Positions 1 to 7,483 of a stretch of 64,000 bases of DNA are shown here, one piece after another (position 1 is the first letter of the stretch; each line of letters opens with the position of its first letter). This DNA is from Thermoguttaceae bacterium (GTDB lineage Bacteria; Planctomycetota; Planctomycetia; Pirellulales; Thermoguttaceae), in NCBI GenBank assembly GCA_017447865.1, contig JAFSMO010000072.1:43118-107117 (forward strand), in the 5' to 3' direction. Under the pieces are notes generated by a model. It saw nothing but the letters and a program-made list of their open reading frames with translations. It did no database searches and was not told the origin of the DNA. The position numbers and the translations under genes are program-made.

Positions 1-507
1 AACGTGCCGGTTGGCTGCGACGGGCTGATTTTCCACCCATATCTGAACGGCGAGCTGACCCCCTACGCCGACCCGAAGCTCTGCGGGAGTTTCATCGGCG
101 TGCGGGCAGGGCACACGAAGGCGCACTTCACGCGGGCGGTTTTTGAGGGCGTGGCCCTTTCGATGCTCGACTGCCGCAAGGCGCTGGAAAGCATTCAGAT
201 CCCGCACGACGAGATCGCGGTGGCGATCGGCGGCGGCGCGCAGAGTCCGATCTGGCGCCAAATCCTGGCCGACGCGTTGGGAATCACGCTGATCCAGAAG
301 GAAAACTCGGACTCCTCGTTCGGCTCGGCGATGATGGCCGGCACGGCGGTGGGGCTTTTCCCGAGTCTGCCCGAGGCGCTTGCGATTTGCTCGAAGGAAA
401 TCTCCCGCACGTTCCCGAACCCGGAAAACACGGCAAAGTACGCGAAGATTTTCGAGACGTACAAAGCGGTGCACGACGCCCTGGCGCCGATTTATGCCGC
501 GAAATGA
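1..507 (+). CDS. xylB: Xylulokinase, C-terminal part (5' end outside window)
   Basis: This is the C-terminal FGGY-kinase domain of a sugar kinase and is closest to xylulokinase, which phosphorylates D-xylulose in the cytoplasm for entry to the pentose phosphate pathway. The reading frame is open from base 1, so the real start lies upstream. Visible signatures are GLIFHPYLNGELTPYADP near the beginning, FTRAVFEGVALSMLDC, and the glycine-rich IGGGAQSPIWRQILAD followed by SSFGSAMMAG, all typical of the second actin-like domain of XylB. The GH10 xylanase-like gene that follows suggests a xylan/xylose context. Another FGGY kinase specificity (e.g. L-ribulose) cannot be excluded from the C-terminus alone. 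Confidence 0.85.
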   Translation, partial: NVPVGCDGLIFHPYLNGELTPYADPKLCGSFIGVRAGHTKAHFTRAVFEGVALSMLDCRKALESIQIPHDEIAVAIGGGAQSPIWRQILADALGITLIQKENSDSSFGSAMMAGTAVGLFPSLPEALAICSKEISRTFPNPENTAKYAKIFETYKAVHDALAPIYAAK

Positions 508-511
508 TTTC

Positions 512-697
512 GGAGTGCTGTGATACGGCGCGCAGCGCATTCACCGCTTTCCCTTCCGGCAATAAAGCCTCGAAGAGGCATTTGCCGGTGAACTACGTGG
601 GATTTTTCCACGTGATAACCAATCCCACCCCAACGTTTTTTAGTCGCTAAAGTGAAAGCGGCAAATGAAGCCTGCGGCTTCTGTATTGCCGCACTCC
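512..697. repeat. Dispersed palindromic intergenic repeat, copy 1
   Basis: About 186 bp bounded by GGAGTGC at the left and its complement GCACTCC at the right. It contains nested inverted repeats, for example GCGGCAAATGAAGCC against GGCTTC/TTGCCGC near 658-692. A second copy of the same architecture lies at 7232-7421, and the right-hand ~45 bp is nearly identical in both. No coding potential is seen. It resembles a MITE or large REP/BIME-type element. Confidence 0.75.
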
Positions 698-731
698 AAA
701 CTCCCCAGACCCTCTACAAGGAAACCAGCCC

Positions 732-2087
732 ATGAAATCCCCCCTCCCATTTCTTTGCTTCACCTTCATTTTGACCCTCGCTGCGCTGGCCAACGCGCAG
801 GACGACTCGGTCATGTCGGCCAAGTACCGCGAGTTCTGGAACGCCGACGTTCAGGCGCAGATCGACGCGAACATCGAGAAGAACCGCAAGGCCGACGCGC
901 GTTTCGTCCTTGAAAATGCGGCTCCCGGCACGGAGGTCCAGGTCGTGCAGAAAACCCACGCTTTCCGTTTCGGAAGCAATATTTTCCTCTTCGGCCAGCT
1001 CGATTCAGCCGAGAAAAACGCGAAGTACGCCGACCTTTTCGGGACGCTCTTCAACTCGGCGAGCGTCGCGTTCTACTGGAAAACGATGGAACCCGAGCAG
1101 GGCAAACCCCGTTACGAGATGACGGACCGCGACACGCAGGAATTCTGGGCGACGGTCAAGGAGCCGTGGGCTCAGCCGCACTGGCGCCGTCCGCCGACGG
1201 ACCCGGTCGTGAACTTTTTGAAGTCCCGCGGCGTGAATATTCACGGCCACGCGATCATCTACGGTATGCGCCGCTGGGGCCACCCCGAGTGGATGCCGGA
1301 GGACCGCAAGGCGATGGAGCCGCTTTTCGAGAAACGCGTGCGTGAACTGGCCGAGCGCTACGGGAACGTGATCCAGGAGTGGGACGTCGTGAACGAGTGC
1401 ATCGACCAGGCGAACCGCGGGATCATGCCGGACGATTACACGTACAAAACCTTCGCGTGGGCGAAAAAGTATTTCCCCGAAAACGTGAGGCTTTCGTCGA
1501 ATGAGTGCGACATGAGCTGGGGCCCGAATCGCCGGTACGTCGAAATCGTGCGCGACCTGGTGGACCGCGGCGCCCGGGTCGATCTGGTGGGCGTCCAGAT
1601 GCACATTTTCAACCAGGCGCACTGCAAGAGGATCGCCGACGGTGCGGACAGTCACACGCCGGCGAAGCTCGGGGCCGTGCTCGCCACGCTCGCGGAAACG
1701 GAACGCCCCGTTCACATCAGCGAGGTGACGATTTCCGCTCCGAGTGACGACGAGACGGGCCGCCAGATTCAGGCGATCATCGCGCGGAACCTTTACCGCT
1801 TCTTCTTCTCGCAGCCGAACGTGGCGGGCGTGACCTGGTGGAACGCGGCAGACGGCGGGGCGGCGCCGGGTGAACCCTCCATTTCGGGCGTGCTCGACAA
1901 GAACATGGAAAAGAAGCCGGTCTGGTACGCGCTGGACCAGCTGATCAATCACGAGTGGCGGACTAATCTCACGCTGAAAACCGACGCCGACGGCGCGATC
2001 GCGTTCCGGGGGTTCCGCGGGAAGTATGAACTCACGTGGACCGACCGCGACGGAAACAAACAGACCAAAGAAGTCGAAGTCCAATAA
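732..2087 (+). CDS. Secreted GH10 endo-xylanase-like glycoside hydrolase
   Basis: A 451-residue protein with an N-terminal Sec signal (hydrophobic stretch at residues 5-20, likely cleavage after ANA near 22). The body is a glycoside hydrolase family 10 TIM barrel. The acid/base Glu is E222 in EWDVVNE and the nucleophile is E331 in VHISEVT; the barrel motifs HGHAIIYG (171-178) and GVTWWNAADG (near 380-390) are also present. GH10 enzymes cut beta-1,4-xylan outside the cytoplasm. A segment before the barrel (about 50-80) resembles the carbohydrate-binding-like lead-in common in planctomycete GH10 proteins. An aldo/keto reductase starts 15 bp downstream and a xylulokinase ends upstream, consistent with a xylan-use cluster. 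Exact substrate is not certain. Confidence 0.85.
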   Translation: MKSPLPFLCFTFILTLAALANAQDDSVMSAKYREFWNADVQAQIDANIEKNRKADARFVLENAAPGTEVQVVQKTHAFRFGSNIFLFGQLDSAEKNAKYADLFGTLFNSASVAFYWKTMEPEQGKPRYEMTDRDTQEFWATVKEPWAQPHWRRPPTDPVVNFLKSRGVNIHGHAIIYGMRRWGHPEWMPEDRKAMEPLFEKRVRELAERYGNVIQEWDVVNECIDQANRGIMPDDYTYKTFAWAKKYFPENVRLSSNECDMSWGPNRRYVEIVRDLVDRGARVDLVGVQMHIFNQAHCKRIADGADSHTPAKLGAVLATLAETERPVHISEVTISAPSDDETGRQIQAIIARNLYRFFFSQPNVAGVTWWNAADGGAAPGEPSISGVLDKNMEKKPVWYALDQLINHEWRTNLTLKTDADGAIAFRGFRGKYELTWTDRDGNKQTKEVEVQ

Positions 2088-2102
2088 AGAAAGGAGTCAC
2101 TG

Positions 2103-3110
2103 ATGCAGTACGTAGAACTGGGAAAAACCGGGATCCAGACCTCGGTCATTGCGCTGGGAACGTGGGGGATCGGCGGCTGGATGTGGGGCGGAGCCGATGA
2201 GGCCGAGTCCATCGACGCCATTCACGCCGCGCTTGACCACGGCGTCAACTTCATCGATACGGCCCCGCTTTACGGCTTCGGCCGTTCGGAGGAGGTCGTC
2301 GGGAAGGCGATCGCCGGCCGCCGAGATTCGGTCGTGCTGACGACCAAGTGCGGGATCTGGTGGTCGAAAGACCCGTTCCCGGAGGGCCAGGGCGAACTTC
2401 ACGTCTACTCCAACGGCGGAGCGCTCGGGGACGCGGAGCATTACGACCGGATCCTTTACCGCTACCTGCGCCCCGACTCGATTCGGGCGGAGCTGGAACG
2501 GAGCCTGAAACTCCTCGGGACGGACTACCTGGACCTCTACCAGGTGCACTGCCAGGACGCGACCTCGCGCATCGCCGAGACGATGGAAACCCTTCTGGAC
2601 CTGAAAAAAGAGGGCAAGATCCGCGCGATCGGCGTTTCCAACGTGACGCCGGCGCAGCTCGCCGAGTACCAGGCCGTCGGGTACGTGGACGTTCTGCAGG
2701 AACGTTTCAGCCTGCTGGACCGCGACGTCCAGACGTCCGGCATGGCCGCGACCGTGGAGAAGGAGTCCATGACGCTTCTGGCCTACGCGCCGATGGTCCA
2801 CGGCCTCTTGACGGGCAAACTCACGCCCGAGACGAAGTTCCCGGAGGGCGACTTCCGCGCCTCCACGCCGCTTTTTGCGCCCGAGTGCATCCGCTCGATC
2901 AACGAAAAACTCGCGAAACTCCAGCCTTTGTGCGAGAAGTACCTGGCGACCACGACGCAGATCGTCCTGGCTTGGACGTTCAGCACCGGCCCGAAAACGA
3001 GCGTCTTGTGCGGCGCCCGCTCGGCCCGCCACTCCATCGAAAACTCGAAGGCCGGCGCCATTGAACTGACCGCGGAAGACCGCGCGATGATCGATGAGAT
3101 CTTTCAGTGA
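2103..3110 (+). CDS. Aldo/keto reductase
   Basis: A 335-residue NADPH-dependent (beta/alpha)8-barrel oxidoreductase of the aldo/keto reductase superfamily, cytoplasmic. The catalytic tetrad can be read as D52 and Y57 in FIDTAPLYGFGRSEE, K82 in LTTKCG, and H149 in DLYQVHCQD. A clear AAAGGAG ribosome-binding site precedes the ATG. It follows the GH10 gene by 15 bp on the same strand, so the two are probably co-transcribed and the enzyme may act on a sugar or sugar aldehyde, but the sequence does not reveal the substrate. Confidence 0.88.
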   Translation: MQYVELGKTGIQTSVIALGTWGIGGWMWGGADEAESIDAIHAALDHGVNFIDTAPLYGFGRSEEVVGKAIAGRRDSVVLTTKCGIWWSKDPFPEGQGELHVYSNGGALGDAEHYDRILYRYLRPDSIRAELERSLKLLGTDYLDLYQVHCQDATSRIAETMETLLDLKKEGKIRAIGVSNVTPAQLAEYQAVGYVDVLQERFSLLDRDVQTSGMAATVEKESMTLLAYAPMVHGLLTGKLTPETKFPEGDFRASTPLFAPECIRSINEKLAKLQPLCEKYLATTTQIVLAWTFSTGPKTSVLCGARSARHSIENSKAGAIELTAEDRAMIDEIFQ

Positions 3111-3117
3111 TTCGGAA

Positions 3118-3136
3118 GGACGGCGGCTCGCCGTCC
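3118..3136. terminator. GC-rich hairpin after aldo/keto reductase
   Basis: GGACGGCG, a 3-nt loop, then CGCCGTCC: an 8-bp perfect stem 7 bp after the stop codon. It lacks a clear T-tract, so it is either a weak terminator or a REP-like element. Confidence 0.45.
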
Positions 3137-3186
3137 TGTGCGGCCGTCCCGGCCGCCGCAACCCCGGAAGGGTTGAACGTTAATAG

Positions 3187-3205
3187 CCGTGGGTGAAACC
3201 CACGG
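3187..3205. repeat. Small palindrome CCGTGGGT-GAA-ACCCACGG
   Basis: A perfect 8-bp stem with a 3-nt loop in the gap before the leucine-rich-repeat gene, embedded in other short GC-rich palindromes. It looks like a REP-type intergenic element; function unknown. Confidence 0.5.
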
Positions 3206-3333
3206 ATTGAGATGCGGTAATGGATCGTGGAATTACACGCCAGGTTTACACGCGTAATTCCGGCCTTCGGCCTCCATTACCGCCTTGCATTTTCTCTGAA
3301 TTGGCTTTGGATTCACTTGATGGAGGGCGCGTT

Positions 3334-4575
3334 ATGCACCGTTTTTTGATCTCCTGGATCGGTTTTTTCGTTTTGCTTTCCCCGTCGGACTGCCTCTCTG
3401 AGTCCACCAGCCGGGACTCCTTTCAGTGGGAGGGGACGAAAATCACTGAATTCATCGGCAAGGAAACCGAGGTCGTCATTCCCGACGGCACGACGGCGAT
3501 TGGTGAGATGGCTTTTTTGAATTGCAAAACGCTGACGTCCGTCGTCATTCCCGGCAGTGTGACGGAGATCGAAGATGATGCCTTCTCGCACTGCTCTTCC
3601 TTAAAGTCCCTTACGATTTCCAAAGGCGTGAAGAAGATTGGATGTTCCGCTTTTCTGGGCTGCGATTCTTTGACGTCCGTCGTGATCCCAGATAGCGTGA
3701 CGGTGATTGGAGATGCCGCGTTTGCTGGCAGTGAGTCTTTGAAATCCGTCGTCATTCCCGGCAGTGTGACGGAGATGGAAAGGTACGTTTTTATGGGCTG
3801 CTGTTCCTTAACGTCCGTTACGATCCTCGAAGGCTTGAAGAAGATTGGAGAAAGCGCATTCGATGAATGCGAGAACTTGTCCTCCATCGTCATTCCCGAA
3901 AGTGTGACGGAAATTGGAGAATGCGCTTTCAGAGGATGTGAATCTTTGAAGTCCGTCGTGATTCCCAGGAATGTGACGGTGATTGGAGAGGCCGCGTTCG
4001 GTGGCTGCAGTTCCTTAACTTCTTTCACGATCCCCGAGAAAGTGACGGTAATTGAAGACAGCGTGTTCAATGAATGTACCTCTTTAAAATCAGTCACCAT
4101 CCCGGAAGGCGTCACCAGGATTGAAATGTGGGCGTTTCAAAAATGTGAATCCTTAACGTCCATCGTGATCCCCAAAGGAGTGGAGGAGATCGATTATCAG
4201 GCTTTCAAAGACTGCAAAGCCTTGAAAACCGTCGTCATTCCGGAAAGTGTCAAGGAAATCGGAAGAGGAGCATTTGAAGGGTGCGTTTCCTTAACGTCCA
4301 TTGTGATTCCCAAAGGGGTGAAGGAAATTTGGTTCGAGGCCTTTAAAGGGTGCATTTCCTTAACGTCCATCGTTATTCCGGAAGGGGTGGAAATGCTTGA
4401 GTCGGGACTGTTCAAAGGCTGCAAAGCCTTAAAAACCGTCGTCGTTCCGGGAAGTGTGGAAGACATTTTTGACGACACGTTCGAGGACTGCCCGAACGTG
4501 ACGATCCACGCCCCGGCAGGCTCCGAGGCCGAAAAATTCGCGAAAGAAAAGAAGATCCCGTTTCAGGCGAAATGA
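3334..4575 (+). CDS. Secreted BspA-type leucine-rich repeat protein
   Basis: The start is placed at the ATG at 3334 because a GGAGGG ribosome-binding site lies just upstream and the product then begins with a signal peptide (MHRFLISWIGFFVLLS..., about 20 residues). The open frame runs 38 codons further upstream but that extension has no such features. The 413-residue product is almost entirely tandem LRR_5 (BspA-like) repeats of about 23 residues, each following LTSVVIPxSVTxIGxxAFxGC, with roughly 15 copies between residues 55 and 385. The C-terminal cap reads TIHAPAGSEAEKFAKEKK. Such repeats mediate surface protein interactions or adhesion. A cytoplasmic-type relative lies at 26265-27740. 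Confidence 0.85.
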   Translation: MHRFLISWIGFFVLLSPSDCLSESTSRDSFQWEGTKITEFIGKETEVVIPDGTTAIGEMAFLNCKTLTSVVIPGSVTEIEDDAFSHCSSLKSLTISKGVKKIGCSAFLGCDSLTSVVIPDSVTVIGDAAFAGSESLKSVVIPGSVTEMERYVFMGCCSLTSVTILEGLKKIGESAFDECENLSSIVIPESVTEIGECAFRGCESLKSVVIPRNVTVIGEAAFGGCSSLTSFTIPEKVTVIEDSVFNECTSLKSVTIPEGVTRIEMWAFQKCESLTSIVIPKGVEEIDYQAFKDCKALKTVVIPESVKEIGRGAFEGCVSLTSIVIPKGVKEIWFEAFKGCISLTSIVIPEGVEMLESGLFKGCKALKTVVVPGSVEDIFDDTFEDCPNVTIHAPAGSEAEKFAKEKKIPFQAK

Positions 4576-4599
4576 AACTCCCGCAAGAAAGAAGATTTT

Positions 4600-5427
4600 A
4601 TGCTGTTTCCCACGATTCAAATTGATGAAAAAAAGTGCGTCCGCTGCGGCTCGTGCGTGAAGGACTGCCTCGCGAAGATTTTGACGCTCGACTCGGGTTT
4701 TCCCCGGTTTGTGCCGGGTGGAGAGGCGCGCTGCTTCCGGTGCCAGCACTGCATGGCCGTCTGTCCGACCGGGGCGTTCGGCTGGAACGGGAAGGAAGCA
4801 GGAAAGTCGCTTTTGCCCGGCAAAACGCCCGACCCGCAGGAGGTCCTGAACCTTTTGCGCCAGCGCCGAAGCATCCGCCAGTACAAGCGCGAAAACGTCC
4901 CGGATGAGGTCCTGCAGGCCCTGCGCAGCGCCATGTATTTCGTCCCGACCGGGTGCAATGACCACCGGCTTTTTTTCACGTGCGCCGAGGACGTGAGCGT
5001 CACCGACTCGTTCCGTGAGGACGCCCGAAAAGCCGTGCTGGAACGGATCCGCAACGCGACGCTGCCCGCGAAAATCGCCCATTTCGCGCGGCTTCAGCCC
5101 GCTTTGGAGGGTGGGGCGGACGTTTTCTTCCGGAACGCCCCGCACTTCGCGGCCATCGCGGTTCCTCCGGACGCCAAGGACGCGCACATCGACCCGTACA
5201 TCGCCGCGGCCCAGTTCGAGATTCTCGCCTCGGCTTTCGGCATGGGGACCTGCTGGGGCGGCATGGCGACCGATCTGTTTCAGAGCGTTCCGGCGCTTCT
5301 CGAGCGGCTCGAGATCCCGGCGACGCACGAGCTGAAGATCATCATGCTTTTCGGAAAACCCGCGGTCCAGTACCGGCGCCTCCCGCAGCCCGAGCCGTGT
5401 GAGTGGCGGAGCCTGAAAAGCGAATAA
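4600..5427 (+). CDS. Ferredoxin-nitroreductase fusion protein
   Basis: A 275-residue flavoprotein with an N-terminal 2x[4Fe-4S] ferredoxin domain (cysteines C13, C16, C19, C23 and C45, C48, C51, C55, the latter followed by PTGA) joined to a nitroreductase-family FMN domain from about residue 83 (RRSIRQYK at 89-96, then VPTGCNDH and GMGTCWGG). Members of this fusion family reduce substrates with electrons delivered through the ferredoxin domain; the substrate is unknown. It starts 24 bp after the leucine-rich-repeat gene. A paralogue with the same architecture lies at 55076-55882. Confidence 0.87.
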   Translation: MLFPTIQIDEKKCVRCGSCVKDCLAKILTLDSGFPRFVPGGEARCFRCQHCMAVCPTGAFGWNGKEAGKSLLPGKTPDPQEVLNLLRQRRSIRQYKRENVPDEVLQALRSAMYFVPTGCNDHRLFFTCAEDVSVTDSFREDARKAVLERIRNATLPAKIAHFARLQPALEGGADVFFRNAPHFAAIAVPPDAKDAHIDPYIAAAQFEILASAFGMGTCWGGMATDLFQSVPALLERLEIPATHELKIIMLFGKPAVQYRRLPQPEPCEWRSLKSE

Positions 5428-5473
5428 AGAAATTTCCGGCTAAACACCACGCCAGTCCCGCTTCGGCGCGAGA

Positions 5474-5592
5474 TTTAAACACGGATTTTCACGGATTAAA
5501 TGGATTTCCACGGATTTTTTAAGAAAAAAGGTCGAACTCTTCTCCAGACGAATCCTTTTAATCCATTTAATCCGTGGAAATCCGTGTTTAAA
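5474..5592. repeat. Long inverted repeat built from CACGGATT units
   Basis: The left arm (about 5474-5514) contains ACACGGATT, TCACGGATT and CCACGGATT separated by TAAATGG. The right arm (about 5560-5592) is the reverse complement (AATCCATTTAATCCGTGG, AAATCCGTGTTTAAA). The whole can fold into a long hairpin between convergent genes and could double as a bidirectional terminator. A related construction made of GGCGGATT units lies at 45137-45315. Confidence 0.7.
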
Positions 5593-5686
5593 TGGAACTC
5601 TGAGGCGTTGAGCGCTTTCTGCCTCTTTGAAACGTTACAAGAAAATGCGCTTTTCTGATTTTCCAGTTCGCAAGCTGGCCCAGAGG

Positions 5687-7102
5687 TCAGACCCAGCCCT
5701 CGAATTCTTCCAAAATTCCGTAGTCGGCGTACTCGAAAATCCTTGCCTCCCGGTCCGGATTCACCGCGATGATGACGTCGGCGTTTTCGACCGCGCACGT
5801 GTGCTGGACGGCGCCGGAGATCCCGATCGCGAGGTAGATTTTCGGCGAAACGTTTCTTCCCGTCAGGCCGATCTGGAAGGAGTACGACGCGTCGCCTGCA
5901 TCGACCAGCCCCCTCGAGGCCGCCGGCTCGGCGTGGAGCTTTTCGGCCAGTTTCTGAATTTCGGCCCACTTTCCTTTCACGCCCCGGCCCCCCGAGACGA
6001 TGACGTCGGCGCTGGAACTGGCCGTCCGCACGGTCGCCATTTGGGGGCGCGTCCGGCACTCGATTTTCGCCAGAATGTCGCCCGAATGCGCGGGCCGGTA
6101 CATGAAAAGGGCGGTCCCGTCGGTTTCCAAAGCCGTGCAGTCGGCGCAGAGGCCCGTCCCGAGAAGCGCGGCCGTTTGCGGTGCGGTCCGTCGGCCCCAC
6201 AAGTCGGCGTTCCAGAGGACCACCTCGGCGTCTTTCACGGCCTCGGCGATCTGGCGAGCCGACGATTTCTCCACGAAAACCACCTCTTCGGCAATCGCCC
6301 GCGCCTGGGGTTCCACCTCGTGCCCGACGGCGTAAACCCTCGGCAGACGCACGGCGCTTTCAGGAATTTCCAGCCCGGATTTGGGCCGCTTGCGCAGTTC
6401 CTCGATGAGCGGGAAAAGCTTGTCCCGCGTGATCCACCGGCACTTTCTGCGGCCGCGCTCGGACGTGAACGTCTGCAAAACGCGCGTCGGTGAGCCGGCC
6501 GTCCCGCAGAGCGCCGCGTCGATCCCGAGTTTCTCCCGGTCCCAGACTTCCACCTCGAGCGGCTTGGAACGCAGTGAGGGAAACCGCAGTTCACGGACCC
6601 GTTCGAGCGTCAAAACGGCGGGCGAAACGGCAGTTTCCGGCCCGAGCCGCGTGGGGATTTGGACCGTCTCGTCGAAAATCCTGGGGATTTCCATGCAGTT
6701 CGTGACCAGCCCGAAGCCGAGCAGGGCGGCAAGTTCCGGCCCGACCTGCGCCGTGTCGCCGTCGATGCTCTGGCGGCCGCAGAAAACCCAGTTGATGGGC
6801 GTTTGGGCCGCGATTTTTCGGATGGCCGCGCTCAAGATCCGGCTCGTCGCCAGCGTGTCGCTCCCGGCAAACGCAGGATCCGAGAGCAAAACCGCCCGCA
6901 AATTCCCGTTTTTCGCGAGCCTCGTGACCCGCCGCATCGGCTCGACCCACGCCGTGGGCCCCATTCCCAGCGCGACGACCTGCGCACCGCGTCTCGCACC
7001 CTCGGGAGACTCCGCCAGCTCCAGCGCACATTCGAGCGCGGCCGCGTCGAACGGGTTCAGCTCCCCCTGAATGAATTTGGTACACACAAGAATCGTCAGC
7101 AT
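5687..7102 (-). CDS. Electron transfer flavoprotein, fused beta and alpha subunits
   Basis: A 471-residue protein that joins an EtfB-like N-terminal half (about 1-240; MLTILVCTKFIQGE, LNPFDAAALECAL, and GRQSIDGDTAQVGPELAALLG) to an EtfA-like C-terminal half (about 255-471). The latter ends in the FAD-binding signature: SGGRGVKG, GDASYSFQIGLTGRNVSPKIY, GISGAVQHTCAVENADVI, AVNPDREARIFEYADYG. ETF normally is a heterodimer carrying FAD (plus AMP or a second FAD) that passes electrons from acyl-CoA and similar dehydrogenases. Here one chain holds both, and the alpha half is about 100 residues shorter than usual in its N-terminal domain. No dehydrogenase partner gene is adjacent. Confidence 0.85.
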   Translation of the reverse strand: MLTILVCTKFIQGELNPFDAAALECALELAESPEGARRGAQVVALGMGPTAWVEPMRRVTRLAKNGNLRAVLLSDPAFAGSDTLATSRILSAAIRKIAAQTPINWVFCGRQSIDGDTAQVGPELAALLGFGLVTNCMEIPRIFDETVQIPTRLGPETAVSPAVLTLERVRELRFPSLRSKPLEVEVWDREKLGIDAALCGTAGSPTRVLQTFTSERGRRKCRWITRDKLFPLIEELRKRPKSGLEIPESAVRLPRVYAVGHEVEPQARAIAEEVVFVEKSSARQIAEAVKDAEVVLWNADLWGRRTAPQTAALLGTGLCADCTALETDGTALFMYRPAHSGDILAKIECRTRPQMATVRTASSSADVIVSGGRGVKGKWAEIQKLAEKLHAEPAASRGLVDAGDASYSFQIGLTGRNVSPKIYLAIGISGAVQHTCAVENADVIIAVNPDREARIFEYADYGILEEFEGWV

Positions 7103-7231
7103 TTCACGCTCCGTCGGGTCAATCGTTTTTTCTCGTCACGAGTTCTTTCAGTATAGCAGATTTTTCGGCTTTGGCAATCCACCACCCCCCTTTTCAAAAG
7201 GAAATTTTTTTGGTAAAATGCAAGAAGTTTT

Positions 7232-7421
7232 GGAGTGCGATGATACAGTCGCGCAAGCGACATTCATCGCTTTCCCTTGCGGCAATACAGTCGCGAAGCG
7301 ACTTTTGCCGCTGAATCTCGCTGGACGTTCCCCACGAGAAAATCATTTTTCGCCGCACTATTTTTCGGTCACTAAGTGAAAGCGGCAAAGGAAGCCTTCG
7401 GCTTCTGTATTGCCGCACTCC
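7232..7421. repeat. Dispersed palindromic intergenic repeat, copy 2
   Basis: About 190 bp from GGAGTGC to GCACTCC, matching the element at 512-697 in outer inverted ends, internal order and near-identity of the last ~45 bp. Internal short palindromes include GTCGCG-CAAG-CGAC and GAAGCC-TTC-GGCTTC. It lies in the gap between the ETF gene and ettA, which start in opposite directions. Confidence 0.75.
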
Positions 7422-7444
7422 ATAAGACGCGCAAGCGTCGCCCG

Positions 7445-7479
7445 TAATTCATAATTCATAATTCTTCATTCATAATTAA
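7445..7479. repeat. Tandem AATTCATAATTC repeat
   Basis: Repeats of TAATTCATAATTCATAATTC ending 4 bp before the ettA start. The same AT-rich unit, in either orientation, occurs at 14010-14049, 44969-45002 and 48238-48294, and a variant occurs at 20236-20268, each time touching the end of a gene. Confidence 0.7.
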
Positions 7480-7483
7480 AAAA

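Noticed and set aside
1005..2084. 359-codon ORF antisense to the GH10 gene
   Set aside because: Antisense shadow of a GC-rich gene; no recognisable motif, while the plus strand has full GH10 motifs.
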